Origin: Owenia fusiformis
Lineage: Eukaryota; Annelida; Polychaeta; Sabellida; Oweniidae
Length of the DNA: 64,000 nt
NCBI GenBank assembly: GCA_903813345.2
Contig: CAIIXF020000413.1
Span: forward strand, 1 to 64,000
Reading direction: 5' to 3'
Part shown: piece after piece, positions 56,301 through 61,945 of the stretch
How the letters are laid out: every line of letters begins with the position of its first letter
Position numbering within the stretch: the stretch's first letter is position 1
Position numbers and translations under genes: made by a program
The notes under the pieces: model-generated
Databases searched by the model: none
Seen by the model: the letters and a program-made list of their open reading frames with translations, nothing else
Told to the model about the DNA's origin: nothing

Positions 56301-59300
56301 TGTTGACCTCTCCAGAGGTCAACCGGCAAAATTGTATACCGAGACTGTAAACCGAGAAACTACTGTTGACAGAGACCGAAGGTCTAGGTCAACAGTAGTT
56401 TCAAGGATTACAGTCGAGGAATATGATTTTGACGGTTGACCGAATGGAGAGGTCTACAATTGTTTTGTTAGTCCGAAGAAACTAGCCTAATAATACACAT
56501 ATAGACGACAATCATCAATCGGCATGGTTTCATTTCACAATCTTTTCTCCGAACCATGCCAGCAAAGCGTAGGCCTACTCATTAGTATATTGTTGTTAAT
56601 TTTACGTTTCTATGTTGCTATACTTGTCGTCTAGTAAAGTCAAAATATCACTTTCGTCAACGTTTACAAAATGTCCGTCTACCATGTTTTTTCTGTAAAC
56701 ATTATGACGTCATGAAACTTATTTTTCAAAAGTAGCGGTTAACAGTTCCCAGTAGCGTCAACAGCGGTCAACCTTCGGTCTCTGTCAACCGTAGTTTCTC
56801 GGTTTACAGTCTCGGTATATGATTTTGACGGTTGACCGAATGGAGAGGAAACTAATAATACACATAGGACCTCTAGACAATCATCAATTAGCATGGCTTC
56901 ATTTCACAATCTTTTCTCCGAACCATGCCAGCAATGCATACTCATTAGAAAATTAATGTTAATTTTATGTTTCTATTTGTTTTTTTGCTATACTTGTTGT
57001 CTAGTAAAGTCAAAATATCACTTTTATCAACGTTTACAAAATGTCCGTCTACCACTGTGTTTTTTCTTTAAACAATATGACGTCATGAAACTTATTTTTC
57101 ATGACAAAATCGCTCCACTATTTTTTGACTTACAGTAAAAAATGTTAAATAATACACGTAAAAATAGCGGCCATTTACAAAATGGCCGCCTTCTACCAAA
57201 AATGTCATTAGACATTGTGCCATGCTTAAAGTATTCACATACCGAACAAAATTACTCTACTACTTTTCAAGTTACAACAAAAATCGTAAAATGACGTGCA
57301 AAGGCAGCCATTTTTCAAGATGGCTGCTATGTATTTCTTCTGTATTTACATTTCTAGCTTAATCAATGTCCTATATAACTATTTTACATTTAAAACATAT
57401 TGCTATTACAGTGTTATATGCCTTACTAAATTACTGTAAAATCGGCACTAAAATGGCTGCCATTTTTTAATGAGAGGCCATTTTAAACAAGGCACAGACG
57501 TGAACAATATCGTACCTAAAACACAGCAGTGTGACAGTGAAGAATTTAGGATGGAAAATCCAAAATGGCCACCTTAAAAATAACCCAGAATGCCCAAAAA
57601 CTAATCAGTTGTTAACTTTGATATGTAGAAACATCCCTGTAAATTTCAAATGAATCCGTCAAATGGTTTGGCTGGAAACCTGTAGACAAGTCTTGAAAGT
57701 GAAGATTTTAGGACGGAAAATCCAAAATGGCCACCTTAAATTTTACCCAGAATGCCAAAAAACTAATCAGTTCTTAACTTTGATACGTAGAAACATCCCT
57801 GAAAATTTCAGATGAATCCGTCAAATGGTTTGGCTGGAAACCTGTAGACAAGTCTTGAAAGTGAAGATTTTAGGACGGAAAATCCAAAATGGCCACCTTA
57901 AAATTTACCCAGAATGCCCAAAAACTAATCAGTTGTTAACTTTGATACGTAGAACTAGAAACATCCCTGTAAATTTCAAATGAATCCGTCAAATGGTTTG
58001 GCTGGAAACCTGTAGACAAGTCTTAAAAGTGAAGATTTTAGGACGGAAAATCCAAAATGGCCACCTTAAAATTTACCCAGAATGCCCAAAATCTAATCAG
58101 TTCTTAACTTTGATACGTAGAAACATCCCTGAAAATTTCAGATGAATCCATCAAATGGTTTGGCTGGAAACCTGTAGACAAGTCTTGAAAGTGAAGATTT
58201 TAGGACGGAAAATCCAAAATGGCCACCTTAAAATTTACCCAGAATGCCCAAAAACTAATCAGTTCTTAACTTTGATACGTAGAAACATTCCTGAAAATTT
58301 CAGATGAATCCGTCAAATGGTTTGGCTGGAAACCTGTAGACAAGCCTTGAAAGTGAAGATTTTAGGACGGAAAATCCAAAATGGCCACCTTTAAATTTAC
58401 CCAGAATGCCAAAAAACTAATCAGTTCTTAACTTTGATACGTAGAAACATTCCTGAAAATTTCAGATGAATCTGTCAAATGGTTTGGCTGGAAACCTGTA
58501 GACAAGCTGAAAAGTGAGACAATGTGTCCTGCTTTAAAGTATATTTAGATGATACATATCGTAAAATTAACTCAATTACTTTTGAGGTAAAATGAGTTTT
58601 AAAAATGGCCATATGGCTTCCCGCAATGTAAGCTTGATAACTTTGGAATTACTGATCGAATTTTGAATCTGTTTTCACTTTTAAGTTGCTCATACCTTCT
58701 ACTCATAGAATAAAGGGCAAAACATTGCTTAAATTCTGACATTAGGCCTCAATTCTAATAGACATGTTGCTATACTGGAATATTCTGAACCAAAAATAGA
58801 TTGATGACGTCAAAATTTATGCAAATTAGCTAATTTACATAATTGAATATCGTAACCATATGGAAAATTTAATTAGGTTTAATTTGATACCAATATCATC
58901 TCTATAGACCAGAAAATGTCAAATCTACAAAAGATTTAAGATTCCAAGGTAAGATGTCTTAAGATGCATAACTATGGTAACGGATTGCCACAAACCAGAG
59001 CAAGCAGTGAGAGTTGGCAAGGGCATCCACCAGAAAAGTGAACCTCAGAGTGTTACCTTCCAAAAAGTATGGATGCCATAAATTAACAGAGACACAGATG
59101 ATAGATAAATTTTTTGTTTTGACACGATAGAGAGGCACTGACTATATCATGCTTGCAAACATTTATATTAAATATCCACAAAATTGATTCATTACTTATA
59201 AACTATAGGAAAAGGTGTAAAAGTTATAATCAGAACAGACATGGACAGAGGCATTCTGTATACCCCCTGAAATTTGTTGCATGGGACATAAAAATGGCCA

Positions 59301-61687
59301 GGTGGCTTGTCTATGATCTAAAAATAAAATCTAATAAACTTTTTACTTTGATTGGCAGCTGCCACTTGTGGCCAGCTTAATCATAAAAAGGGGTGTCAAC
59401 TAAAAAATCAATACAGGATCAATAGAACAAAATGTAAACAAAACTTCCTAATTACCCCTTTCTCTAAAAATGATAAATCCACCAGGTGCAGAGTTTGCAC
59501 AGAACTTATTCTAAAACTCAGTTCTTCAGTTTATTCAGTTCACTAAAGAATATATACGCTCAGTTGGGATCAGGTAATATAAAAAACAATTGAAAATCAA
59601 TCCATACAAACAATACATTTATAGATCTATTTATTTGTAAACAAACCGTTTGTATTCTAAGTTTCATTAAAATCACTTTTATCAAAATTATCTTTAGTAA
59701 TTCAATTAAAATCAAAATATTCTCATTAGATATTTTAAGTATCTATTTTATTTACTCATAAGAAGCAATAATTCAATTATTTCTACAAAATATTGCAATC
59801 AATTTGTTTAATTAAATCGAATTTATCATATTTACAATGTTTTATGTAAAAAAGGGATGCTAAATTCTAATATTACAGATTTCTATTTTTTGTAATTTCA
59901 TTTATCAAAATTATTCCAACTAATTTGTTTCATCAATTTATCATATTTACAATGTTTTATATCAAAAAGAGTGATGCTAAATTCTAATACAAAGTTTTCT
60001 TTTTTGCAATTGCATGCCAAGTTTGCAGAATGATCCAATTAATTTGTTTATTAAATCAATTTATCATATTTACATTGTTTTATTTCAAAAGAGTGATGCT
60101 TAATTCTAATAGAATGTTTTCTTTTATGTAATTTCAGGCCAAGTTTGCAGAATGATCCAATTAATTTGTTTATTGAATCAATTTAGAGTCAGTACGTCTA
60201 TTTCCAAACACCCCCATCAAAAAATGTAGTTAGCTTGGCTGTACTGCACATCTATGCTATGATTCTATATATATTATGTGTATTATCCACTGTAGAATGC
60301 ATTTGCCGAAAAAATTATGAAAAATTGTAAGAAATATCTGGGTTATTCCATTTTTACTACAAGGTATTTTAGGGGGGTAATTCCGAACAGGAGTTTTTTT
60401 GGGGGGTAAATCCGAACACTTGCATGGGGGTAATTCCAAACACTTAACTTAAACTTAATTGTTTTAATTATTAGATTGATGGTATATCATTATATGATAC
60501 CCTTAACTTATGATACTGGATCCTGTCACCCCTGCATATCAAGAAACCCAAATTTAAATCATTTATTACTGACATCTATTTATTTAAACGCACAGAGTTT
60601 GTGGGGGTAATTCCAAACACTAGCATGGGGGTAATTCCGAACACCTAAATCATCATAATTGACTATTTTATTGTAAGATTGTTGGTATACATCATTATAC
60701 TGTATCTTTCAGGCTATAAATATTATGTAGAGGTAGTAGAGGTACTATTATTCAATTCAATGATCTGCTTGCCATTATTTGAACCCGTTCGTGTTTACCC
60801 CCCTGTTTGGATTTGGACGTATTGACTCTATCATATTTACAATGTTTTATTTCAAAAGAGTGATGCTAAATTCTAATAGAATGTTTTCTTTTTTGTAATT
60901 TCAGGCCAAGTTTGCAGGAATGAAACTGTGTGAGCCAACTGTGAGGAAGACTAAACTACATCCTAGCTATATATATGATCTAACAGTCACTCCAGTTGGA
61001 GGTTATGTTGCAACAAGTTCTACTACAAGGATCTATGACAACAAATGCCAACTGGTGAAAGACCTGCTCCAGAAGTTCACATATGTAACACTCACTCCAG
61101 ATGGAGAGTTGCTATTTACTAACAAGACAAACACCATAAGTGTCTTCAGTGTTGATGGAACACACAAACGTGACATCACCTGCAAAGCACCTGCTAAGCT
61201 ATATGGTATTACAACATCCCCTGCAGGAGACCTGCTTGTGATTGATAAAGCCACCAATTCAGTCCTTTGCGTTGATCCATCCACTGGAGAATGCACAACT
61301 CTCTCCAAGCCAGGTACATTTAAGAACCCTGAATATGTGGCATCAACCACAAATGATGTCATTGTAGTCAGTGACCATGGTGCTAATTGCATCAAAGGTT
61401 TGGAGAGAGACGGAAGTGTTGCTTTTACATATGGGAAGAAAGGCAGGGGTCGGGGAGAGTTAGATTCACCCTGTGGTGTCTGCACAGATAATGGTAACAA
61501 TATTATAGTTGCAGACAGGGACAACAGCAGGGTTCATCTCCTGACCCCTGAAGGTAGATTCAATGGCTACCTTCTTGAATATAAAGATGGTTTGCATTAC
61601 CCATACTCAGTTGCAATCGATCAAGAAGGTCAGCTGATTGTAGGAGACAACATTGGCCAAATGTTCATTGTCAAATACAGGAAGTGA
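26214..61687 (+). CDS. RING / coiled-coil / nucleotidyltransferase / TPR / NHL protein (TRIM-NHL-like)
   Basis: Gene model inferred from exons that all begin and end in phase 0 on one strand: 26214-26390, 28887-29072, 36985-39105, 39253-39315, 39746-39841, 40141-40236, the array of 96-bp exons 41604-45198, 52180-52233 and 60905-61687. Predicted about 1,575 residues: C3HC4 RING (1-59), charged coiled coil (60-121), nucleotidyltransferase-like domain with GS at about 356 and SDLE at about 367-370, helical C-terminal part and TPR-like repeats (to 828), coiled coil of 32-residue repeats (about 850-1297), short coiled coil, and NHL-type propeller (1316-1575). No B-box was found. RING plus coiled coil plus NHL suggests a ubiquitin ligase of TRIM type; the central NTase/TPR module is not part of known TRIM-NHL proteins. 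That all exons form one transcript is an inference. Confidence 0.7.
26401..27229. mobile_element. MITE directly after the RING exon donor
   Basis: Perfect 15-bp ends TATACACAGGCAAAT and ATTTGCCTGTGTATA, with imperfect continuation (GGACCTTGTACAAGC / GAGCTTGTACAGGGCCC). The interior has direct and inverted repeats of GCTCGTAATTTTCAA and GGCTCGTACGAGC. It begins about ten bases after the donor GTGAGT at 26391. Confidence 0.8.
27667..28857 (-). mobile_element. HINE (Helentron-type), family B, copy 3
   Basis: Left CCAGAACAACGG with the hairpin and sub-terminal ATCCCATCGAAC; right GTTCGATGGGATAA. About five AAATGGCCGCC units of about 135 bp, then a GGAC/GTAC microsatellite (28674-28816) that is the longest in the window. 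It ends 29 bases before the coiled-coil exon at 28887. Confidence 0.88.
28887..29072 (+). CDS. Coiled-coil exon (Arg/Glu-rich)
   Basis: Acceptor TTTAAAAG ends at 28886 and the donor is GTAGGA at 29073. 62 codons, phase 0. It begins RLDDEVSQLLETVQQQVEQ and continues with repeats of the type KRAEEEHKRAEEECKRAEE, a strongly charged helix. Position after a RING fits a TRIM-type dimerisation helix. It follows a HINE by only 30 bases. Confidence 0.8.
29138..30040. mobile_element. Mariner-type palindromic element, copy 2
   Basis: Ends CAGGGTGTTCAAAAAAATGC and GCATTTTTTGAACACCCTG with TA on both sides. It shares arms and the central palindrome (GGGACTTTACAGTCATGG and inverse) with 13675-16437, and gives the uninterrupted reference for that copy. 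No transposase remains. Confidence 0.85.
30563..31835. mobile_element. Element with CAGGCCCGTAGCCAGG ends
   Basis: Left CAGGCCCGTAGCCAGGGGGG; right GCTGGCTACAGGCA is its imperfect inverse. Inside lie a copy of the repeat also found at 6584-6802 and two direct repeats containing GATCCTA(G/C)AATCGCTCAGAATGC. No ORF. Confidence 0.6.
31127..31366 (+). repeat. Dispersed repeat pair member (partner 6584-6802)
   Basis: Same orientation and content as 6584-6802, from GGTTAAGGTCAGGGTGCACT to CTCTGGCC. A few short insertions differ near the right end. Confidence 0.75.
32111..35402. mobile_element. 3.3-kb foldback element
   Basis: TA-flanked ends CTGGATGAGCGTGGTGTAA and TTACACCACGCTCATCCAG, with inverted arms that extend inward through GTATAAATCTG and ATTGGTTGCTATGG. 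Within the left arm, units of about 170-180 bp repeat in tandem (ATCTTGATATTTACAGGTAA, then TATGACAAGT...TTGGTTGCTATGGTAACAG); the right arm has the same units inverted. The spacer 33600-34050 is unique and shows no convincing ORF. Confidence 0.8.
35466..36400 (-). mobile_element. HINE family A, truncated copy
   Basis: The left edge has GCAACTCCACTGAGTAGCA and AATCCCACCAAAC. Units with GAACCAAATCCGTCCACTGG follow, but the microsatellite and the GGTGGGATAA end are missing. A stretch of about 175 bp (35890-36060) is duplicated at about 36070-36255. Confidence 0.75.
36401..36984. other. Intron sequence before the nucleotidyltransferase exon
   Basis: An open 120-codon frame at 36475-36837 has no recognisable content and no flanking splice sites of the gene's phase. 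Treated as non-coding. Confidence 0.45.
36985..39105 (+). CDS. 707-codon exon: nucleotidyltransferase-like domain plus TPR-like helices
   Basis: Acceptor CACATTGCAG ends at 36984 and donor GTAAGG begins at 39106. Exon residues 1-60 form a coiled coil. The segment FALIAFGSFSRTETTPF followed by SDLEFAVV (G235, S236, R239, E241, D247, E249) has the GS-x(10)-DxE form and the R..E..P.SD spacing of GlnD/DUF294-type nucleotidyltransferases. WYLDLRRFVSIKQG and, near 440-510, LPSVVVNNLLHLL with MALSNAAEVRLRCY fit the helical C-terminal half of that family. From about 550 there are TPR-like pairs (AYLLMRNTDKAKECLQEA; AYGNALLQKGHIDKAIEVL). Substrate unknown; it could be catalytic or a degenerate binding domain. 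Confidence 0.85.
39253..39315 (+). CDS. Short coiled-coil exon (21 codons)
   Basis: Acceptor CTTTTTAG, donor GTAGGA. It encodes INKLIYELDETKQLLKSEN, helical and phase 0 at both ends, continuing the reading frame of the large exon. Confidence 0.7.
39746..39841 (+). CDS. Coiled-coil exon (32 codons)
   Basis: Acceptor ATTCCAG, donor GTACTG. It starts VVKMTSDIQDINQDLFQSR and is 96 bp, the same length as the array exons downstream, so it is probably an old member of the same exon family. Confidence 0.72.
40141..40236 (+). CDS. Diverged founder-like array exon (32 codons)
   Basis: Acceptor TATTGTAG, donor GTATTT. AYEHSLKIQSVEIELAKSH aligns with the array consensus AAEHSSKVQSMENELAKSQ. It sits 1.4 kb before the array, separated by a MULE-like MITE and a decayed HINE. 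Confidence 0.8.
40480..40667. mobile_element. MULE-like MITE with 10-bp target duplication
   Basis: 188 bp with ends CAAGGAGGATTGGAAGCCAG and CTGGGAGCCAATCCTCCTTG, imperfectly inverted. Direct repeats GTCATCAACT flank it exactly (40470-40479 and 40668-40677). A 9-11 bp duplication is characteristic of Mutator-like elements. Confidence 0.8.
40915..41400 (-). mobile_element. Decayed HINE family A remnant
   Basis: Fragments of the family units are recognisable (AAGGCATCAGCC, TCTGGTATTTGAG, ACTGGTATTTGAGTTAT) but heavily mutated, without termini. An old insertion in the intron before the exon array. Confidence 0.55.
41549..41603 (+). pseudogene. Decayed partial array exon
   Basis: TGTAGACTGCAGAACTACAA then CCATGGAGAATG resembles the array acceptor and exon with an internal deletion. 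The following TATCATTCCAATACTTTC belongs to the next unit. Not usable as an exon. Confidence 0.6.
41604..45198 (+). CDS. Tandem array of 96-bp coiled-coil exons
   Basis: Twelve open exons of exactly 32 codons, phase 0: starts 41604, 41788, 41972, 42155, 42337, 42520, 42706, 42892, 43082, 44569, 44753 and 45103, each 96 bp, with units about 182-190 bp apart. Consensus is AAEHSSKVQSMENELAKSQ followed by DDMEKMRKQHATE. Introns of about 88 bp are nearly identical (ATATTTTCATTCCAATGGTTTCTTGTAG before, GTATTATA after). High similarity of introns as well as exons means recent unequal crossing-over or gene conversion. Two exons have altered donors (42068 GA; 42988 GC). A HINE splits the array at 43228-44524. 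The 45103 exon is the most diverged. Confidence 0.88.
43228..44524 (-). mobile_element. HINE family A inserted in the exon array
   Basis: 1,297 bp from CTAGAAAAACAG to GGTGGGATAA. The hairpin ACTCCACGGAGT and sub-terminal ATCCCACC(A/G)AAC lie at the left, with inverted partner GTTTGGTGGGAT at the right. Flanks are TCTAATAAAA and TCACCATCT; the neighbouring unit at 43028-43046 has them joined as TCTAATAAAATCACCATCT. Insertion was therefore between A and T with no target duplication. Without it the unit spacing returns to 190 bp. Confidence 0.92.
44939..45019 (+). pseudogene. Broken array exon
   Basis: Acceptor TCTTGTAG is intact and IAEHSLKVQSMES is readable. A deletion of about eight bases then shifts the frame to a TGA stop after KLTR, and the end (GCGACATAGAAATG) has lost the donor. 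It is a dead unit of the array. Confidence 0.8.
45304..45354 (+). CDS. Possible alternative terminal exon
   Basis: After acceptor ATTTCATAG a phase-0 frame reads LAKESTSEDLKKLELS and stops at TAA. If used it would end the protein before the NHL domain. It may equally be a degenerate array exon that lost its donor. Confidence 0.3.
   Translation: MAKESTSEDLKKLELS
45360..46560. other. Intron sequence, mostly featureless
   Basis: Apart from the relic exon at 46174-46256 no coding signal or clear repeat boundary was seen. 46257-46560 is AT-rich. Confidence 0.4.
46174..46256 (+). pseudogene. Relic coiled-coil exon with a one-base deletion
   Basis: Acceptor GGCTTTAG and donor GTAAAA bracket 83 bp. 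The frame KSDLKALREELLKANENQNN meets a stop; shifting by one base restores a KEHSTKE ending similar to the QHATE end of array exons. The length is one base short of a multiple of three. Confidence 0.55.
46568..46960. repeat. Long palindrome
   Basis: Left arm GTCTGTTACACTGCTTCAAA with GGCAAGTAGTT; right arm AACTGCTTGCCTTTGAAGCA with GTGTAACAGAC. Inner arms around TTGCACACGAATGACATTT are also inverted. About 100-bp arms around a roughly 130-bp spacer. Confidence 0.75.
46989..49714. mobile_element. 2.7-kb inverted-repeat element with minisatellite arms
   Basis: Ends TGATACCGCAGCATTTA and TAAATGCTGCGGTATCA, arms continuing through GGTCATTGACAG and GGCTTTCTAATACATATTTT to CGCTTACGGACAACTCATCC. 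Next to each arm is an array of 15-17 bp units (ACAACTCATCCCCTGG on the left, its inverse on the right). A family A HINE is inserted at 47575-48918. Confidence 0.8.
47575..48918 (-). mobile_element. HINE (Helentron-type), family A, best full-length copy
   Basis: 1,344 bp from CTAGAAAAACAGCAACTCCA to CAGTGGGATAA. It contains hairpin ACTCCACGGAGT, sub-terminal ATCCCACCGAAC, seven to eight units of about 140-150 bp, and a GGAC-type microsatellite (48845-48870). Host junction is A at the left and T at the right, as in the other copies. It is the reference for the interrupted copy at 22780-24895. Confidence 0.88.
50458..50814 (+). pseudogene. Mariner transposase relic, C-terminal half
   Basis: Reads VHLHNAPIHKAKKTNLI and CLDIKPFCTMAH, matching the mariner HDNAPAHTSKKT block; the catalytic D of DN is H here. 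A second frame gives WFCQVFESLVKLHHECLDN and GKYI with a stop at 50812-50814, matching the mariner C-terminal W..RL..C....G.YI. The two parts are out of frame, so the gene is dead. Confidence 0.82.
50938..51800. mobile_element. CAG...CTG element inserted in mariner
   Basis: Ends CAGTGCTTTCAGTAGC and its imperfect inverse (GTTACTGAAAGCTCTG), with 6-bp duplications CCGTGA (50932-50937; 51801-51806). The interior starts with GGGTCCCAGGGACCCC-type palindromes and contains unique sequence 51100-51700 without an ORF. Confidence 0.75.
52180..52233 (+). CDS. Short coiled-coil exon (18 codons)
   Basis: Acceptor TTATTGTAG, donor GTAACA. It encodes IEKLQNSLEQAEKKSATE in phase 0, ending in the same (S/H)ATE as the array exons. 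It links the array to the NHL exon about 8.7 kb away. Confidence 0.72.
52234..53550. other. Intron sequence, no coding exon supported
   Basis: A GC-richer repeat-like stretch at 52440-52560 (GCGCCACGAGTGACCGAAGC) may be transposon-derived. A splice-bracketed 48-bp segment near 52833-52880 has a phase-0 stop. Nothing else stands out. Confidence 0.4.
53551..53790. mobile_element. Possible small hAT-like element
   Basis: Begins CAGGGTTCTCACCAGGAAAT; a partly inverse segment GCGCCACACTCTAAAAGCCT lies near 53746. The right boundary and target duplication are unclear. Confidence 0.35.
54134..55099. mobile_element. Pogo/Tigger-like MITE
   Basis: TA-flanked ends CAGTAGAAC and GTTCTACTG, continuing inward with TGGAACACCTC / GAGGTGTTCCAC and AGTGGAAC motifs in both arms. 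The interior has repeated GGATTAACCTCCTGTAGA units. Terminal CAGTAGAAC resembles pogo-group elements. Confidence 0.7.
55102..55832. other. Intron sequence with a weak open frame
   Basis: An open frame continues from the MITE edge to 55372 (IFEVGYTGTYGKFRKGRIFK and onward, about 90 residues). It has no gene-phase splice sites and no recognised domain. It could be a fragment of an old captured or transposon gene. Confidence 0.35.
55833..57490 (-). mobile_element. HINE family B, copy 4, interrupted
   Basis: Starts CCAGAACAATGG with hairpin ACGCCAAAGCGT and ATCCCATTGAAC. Family B units run to about 56295 and resume at about 57106 after an insertion. The unit series ends at about 57490, where a different tandem repeat begins; a decayed family end lies far downstream at 59232-59291. 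Confidence 0.75.
56296..57105. mobile_element. Insertion in HINE: palindromic element plus direct repeats
   Basis: A MITE-like piece starts TACAATTGTTGACCTCTCC and ends GGAGAGGTCTACAATTGT (about 56296-56464) with inner palindromes (ACTGTTGAC...GTCAACAGT). It is followed by two direct copies of about 250 bp (56478-56725 and 56847-57097), both with TTTCATTTCACAATCTTTTC and ACCATGCCAGCAA. Confidence 0.65.
57540..58510. repeat. 162-bp tandem repeat, six copies
   Basis: Units begin with GACGGAAAATCCAAAATGGC at intervals of 161-168 bp (the AATCC string near 57557, 57719, 57881, 58049, 58211 and 58373). Shared strings are ACCCAGAATGCC, CTAATCAGTTCTTAACTTTG, CGTCAAATGGTTTGGCTGGA and CCTGTAGACAAG. 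Copies are over 90% alike by eye. Confidence 0.9.
58511..59231. other. Non-coding, between tandem array and decayed HINE end
   Basis: Contains more ATGGCC-type strings and is probably internal to a large old HINE. No gene. Confidence 0.4.
59232..59291 (-). mobile_element. Decayed HINE 5' end
   Basis: ACATGGACAGAGGCATTC, TATACCCCCTGAA and GCATGGGACATAA line up with the intact family B end (GGACGGAGGCGTTC, TATATCCCTCCGAA, CGATGGGATAA). It probably closes the element that opens at 55833. Confidence 0.6.
59815..60904 (+). repeat. About 120-bp tandem repeat duplicating the NHL exon acceptor
   Basis: Units contain TTATCATATTTACAATGTTT, then GAGTGATGCTAAATTCTAAT, then a T-rich tract and (in the later ones) CAGGCCAAGTTTGCAG. 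The unit ending at about 60137 has a usable-looking acceptor ATTTCAG followed by GCCAAGTTTGCAGAATGA, giving AKFAE and a stop. The last unit, after a 643-bp MITE, leads into the real NHL exon at 60905. Confidence 0.85.
60186..60828. mobile_element. TA-flanked MITE with verified empty site
   Basis: Ends GAGTCAGTACGTC and GACGTATTGACTC, flanked by TA (60184-60185; 60829-60830). Neighbouring tandem units read TCAATTTATCATATTTAC without the insert, so TA was duplicated on insertion. The interior repeats GGGGGTAATTCC(A/G)AACAC. Confidence 0.85.
60905..61687 (+). CDS. Terminal exon: NHL-type beta-propeller
   Basis: Acceptor GTAATTTCAG ends at 60904; TGA stop at 61685-61687. After AKFAGMKLCEP it encodes about 260 residues with six propeller-like blades: YDLTVTPVGGYVATSS, YVTLTPDGELLFTN, YGITTSPAGDLLVID, a degenerate blade around VIVVSDHGANCIKGL, PCGVCTDNGNNIIVADRDNS and PYSVAIDQEGQLIVGDN. 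The string GRGRGELDSPCGVCTDNGN is typical of NHL repeats in TRIM2/TRIM3/TRIM71 relatives. NHL propellers bind proteins or RNA and give TRIM-NHL ligases their targets. Confidence 0.9.
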   Translation, partial: AKFAGMKLCEPTVRKTKLHPSYIYDLTVTPVGGYVATSSTTRIYDNKCQLVKDLLQKFTYVTLTPDGELLFTNKTNTISVFSVDGTHKRDITCKAPAKLYGITTSPAGDLLVIDKATNSVLCVDPSTGECTTLSKPGTFKNPEYVASTTNDVIVVSDHGANCIKGLERDGSVAFTYGKKGRGRGELDSPCGVCTDNGNNIIVADRDNSRVHLLTPEGRFNGYLLEYKDGLHYPYSVAIDQEGQLIVGDNIGQMFIVKYRK

Positions 61688-61688
61688 G

Positions 61689-61889
61689 GTAAATAGAAAA
61701 CAAAAACAAAACAACAAATGATCTATTACATTTTACAAGATGTTTTAGCACAAGTAGAATGTTTTAAAATAATATTTGTCAACTAGATATCAATATTTAG
61801 TAGAATAATTGTAATATTTTAGCATCTATTCTTCTGTGAACAACAAAATGAATGGAATAATTTACTTTACAACTTTGTTTATGTTTCAG
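61689..61889 (+). other. Possible 3' UTR intron
   Basis: Donor GTAAAT lies right after the TGAG of the stop region and acceptor TTATGTTTCAG ends at 61889. Splicing here would leave the protein unchanged. The exon after it begins CCCAGCATCCTGATG. Confidence 0.4.
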
Positions 61890-61921
61890 CCCAGCATCCT
61901 GATGTCAGAATAAGATGTAAA

Positions 61922-61945
61922 CAACAACAACAACAACAACAACTA
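61922..61945. repeat. (CAA)n simple repeat in 3' UTR
   Basis: Eight ACA/CAA units in a row, within the presumed 3' UTR. AATAAA-type signals follow near 62133 and 62163. Confidence 0.75.

Noticed and set aside
61033-61524. 163-codon minus-strand ORF
   Set aside because: It is the antisense shadow of the NHL exon, which has clear blade repeats on the plus strand.
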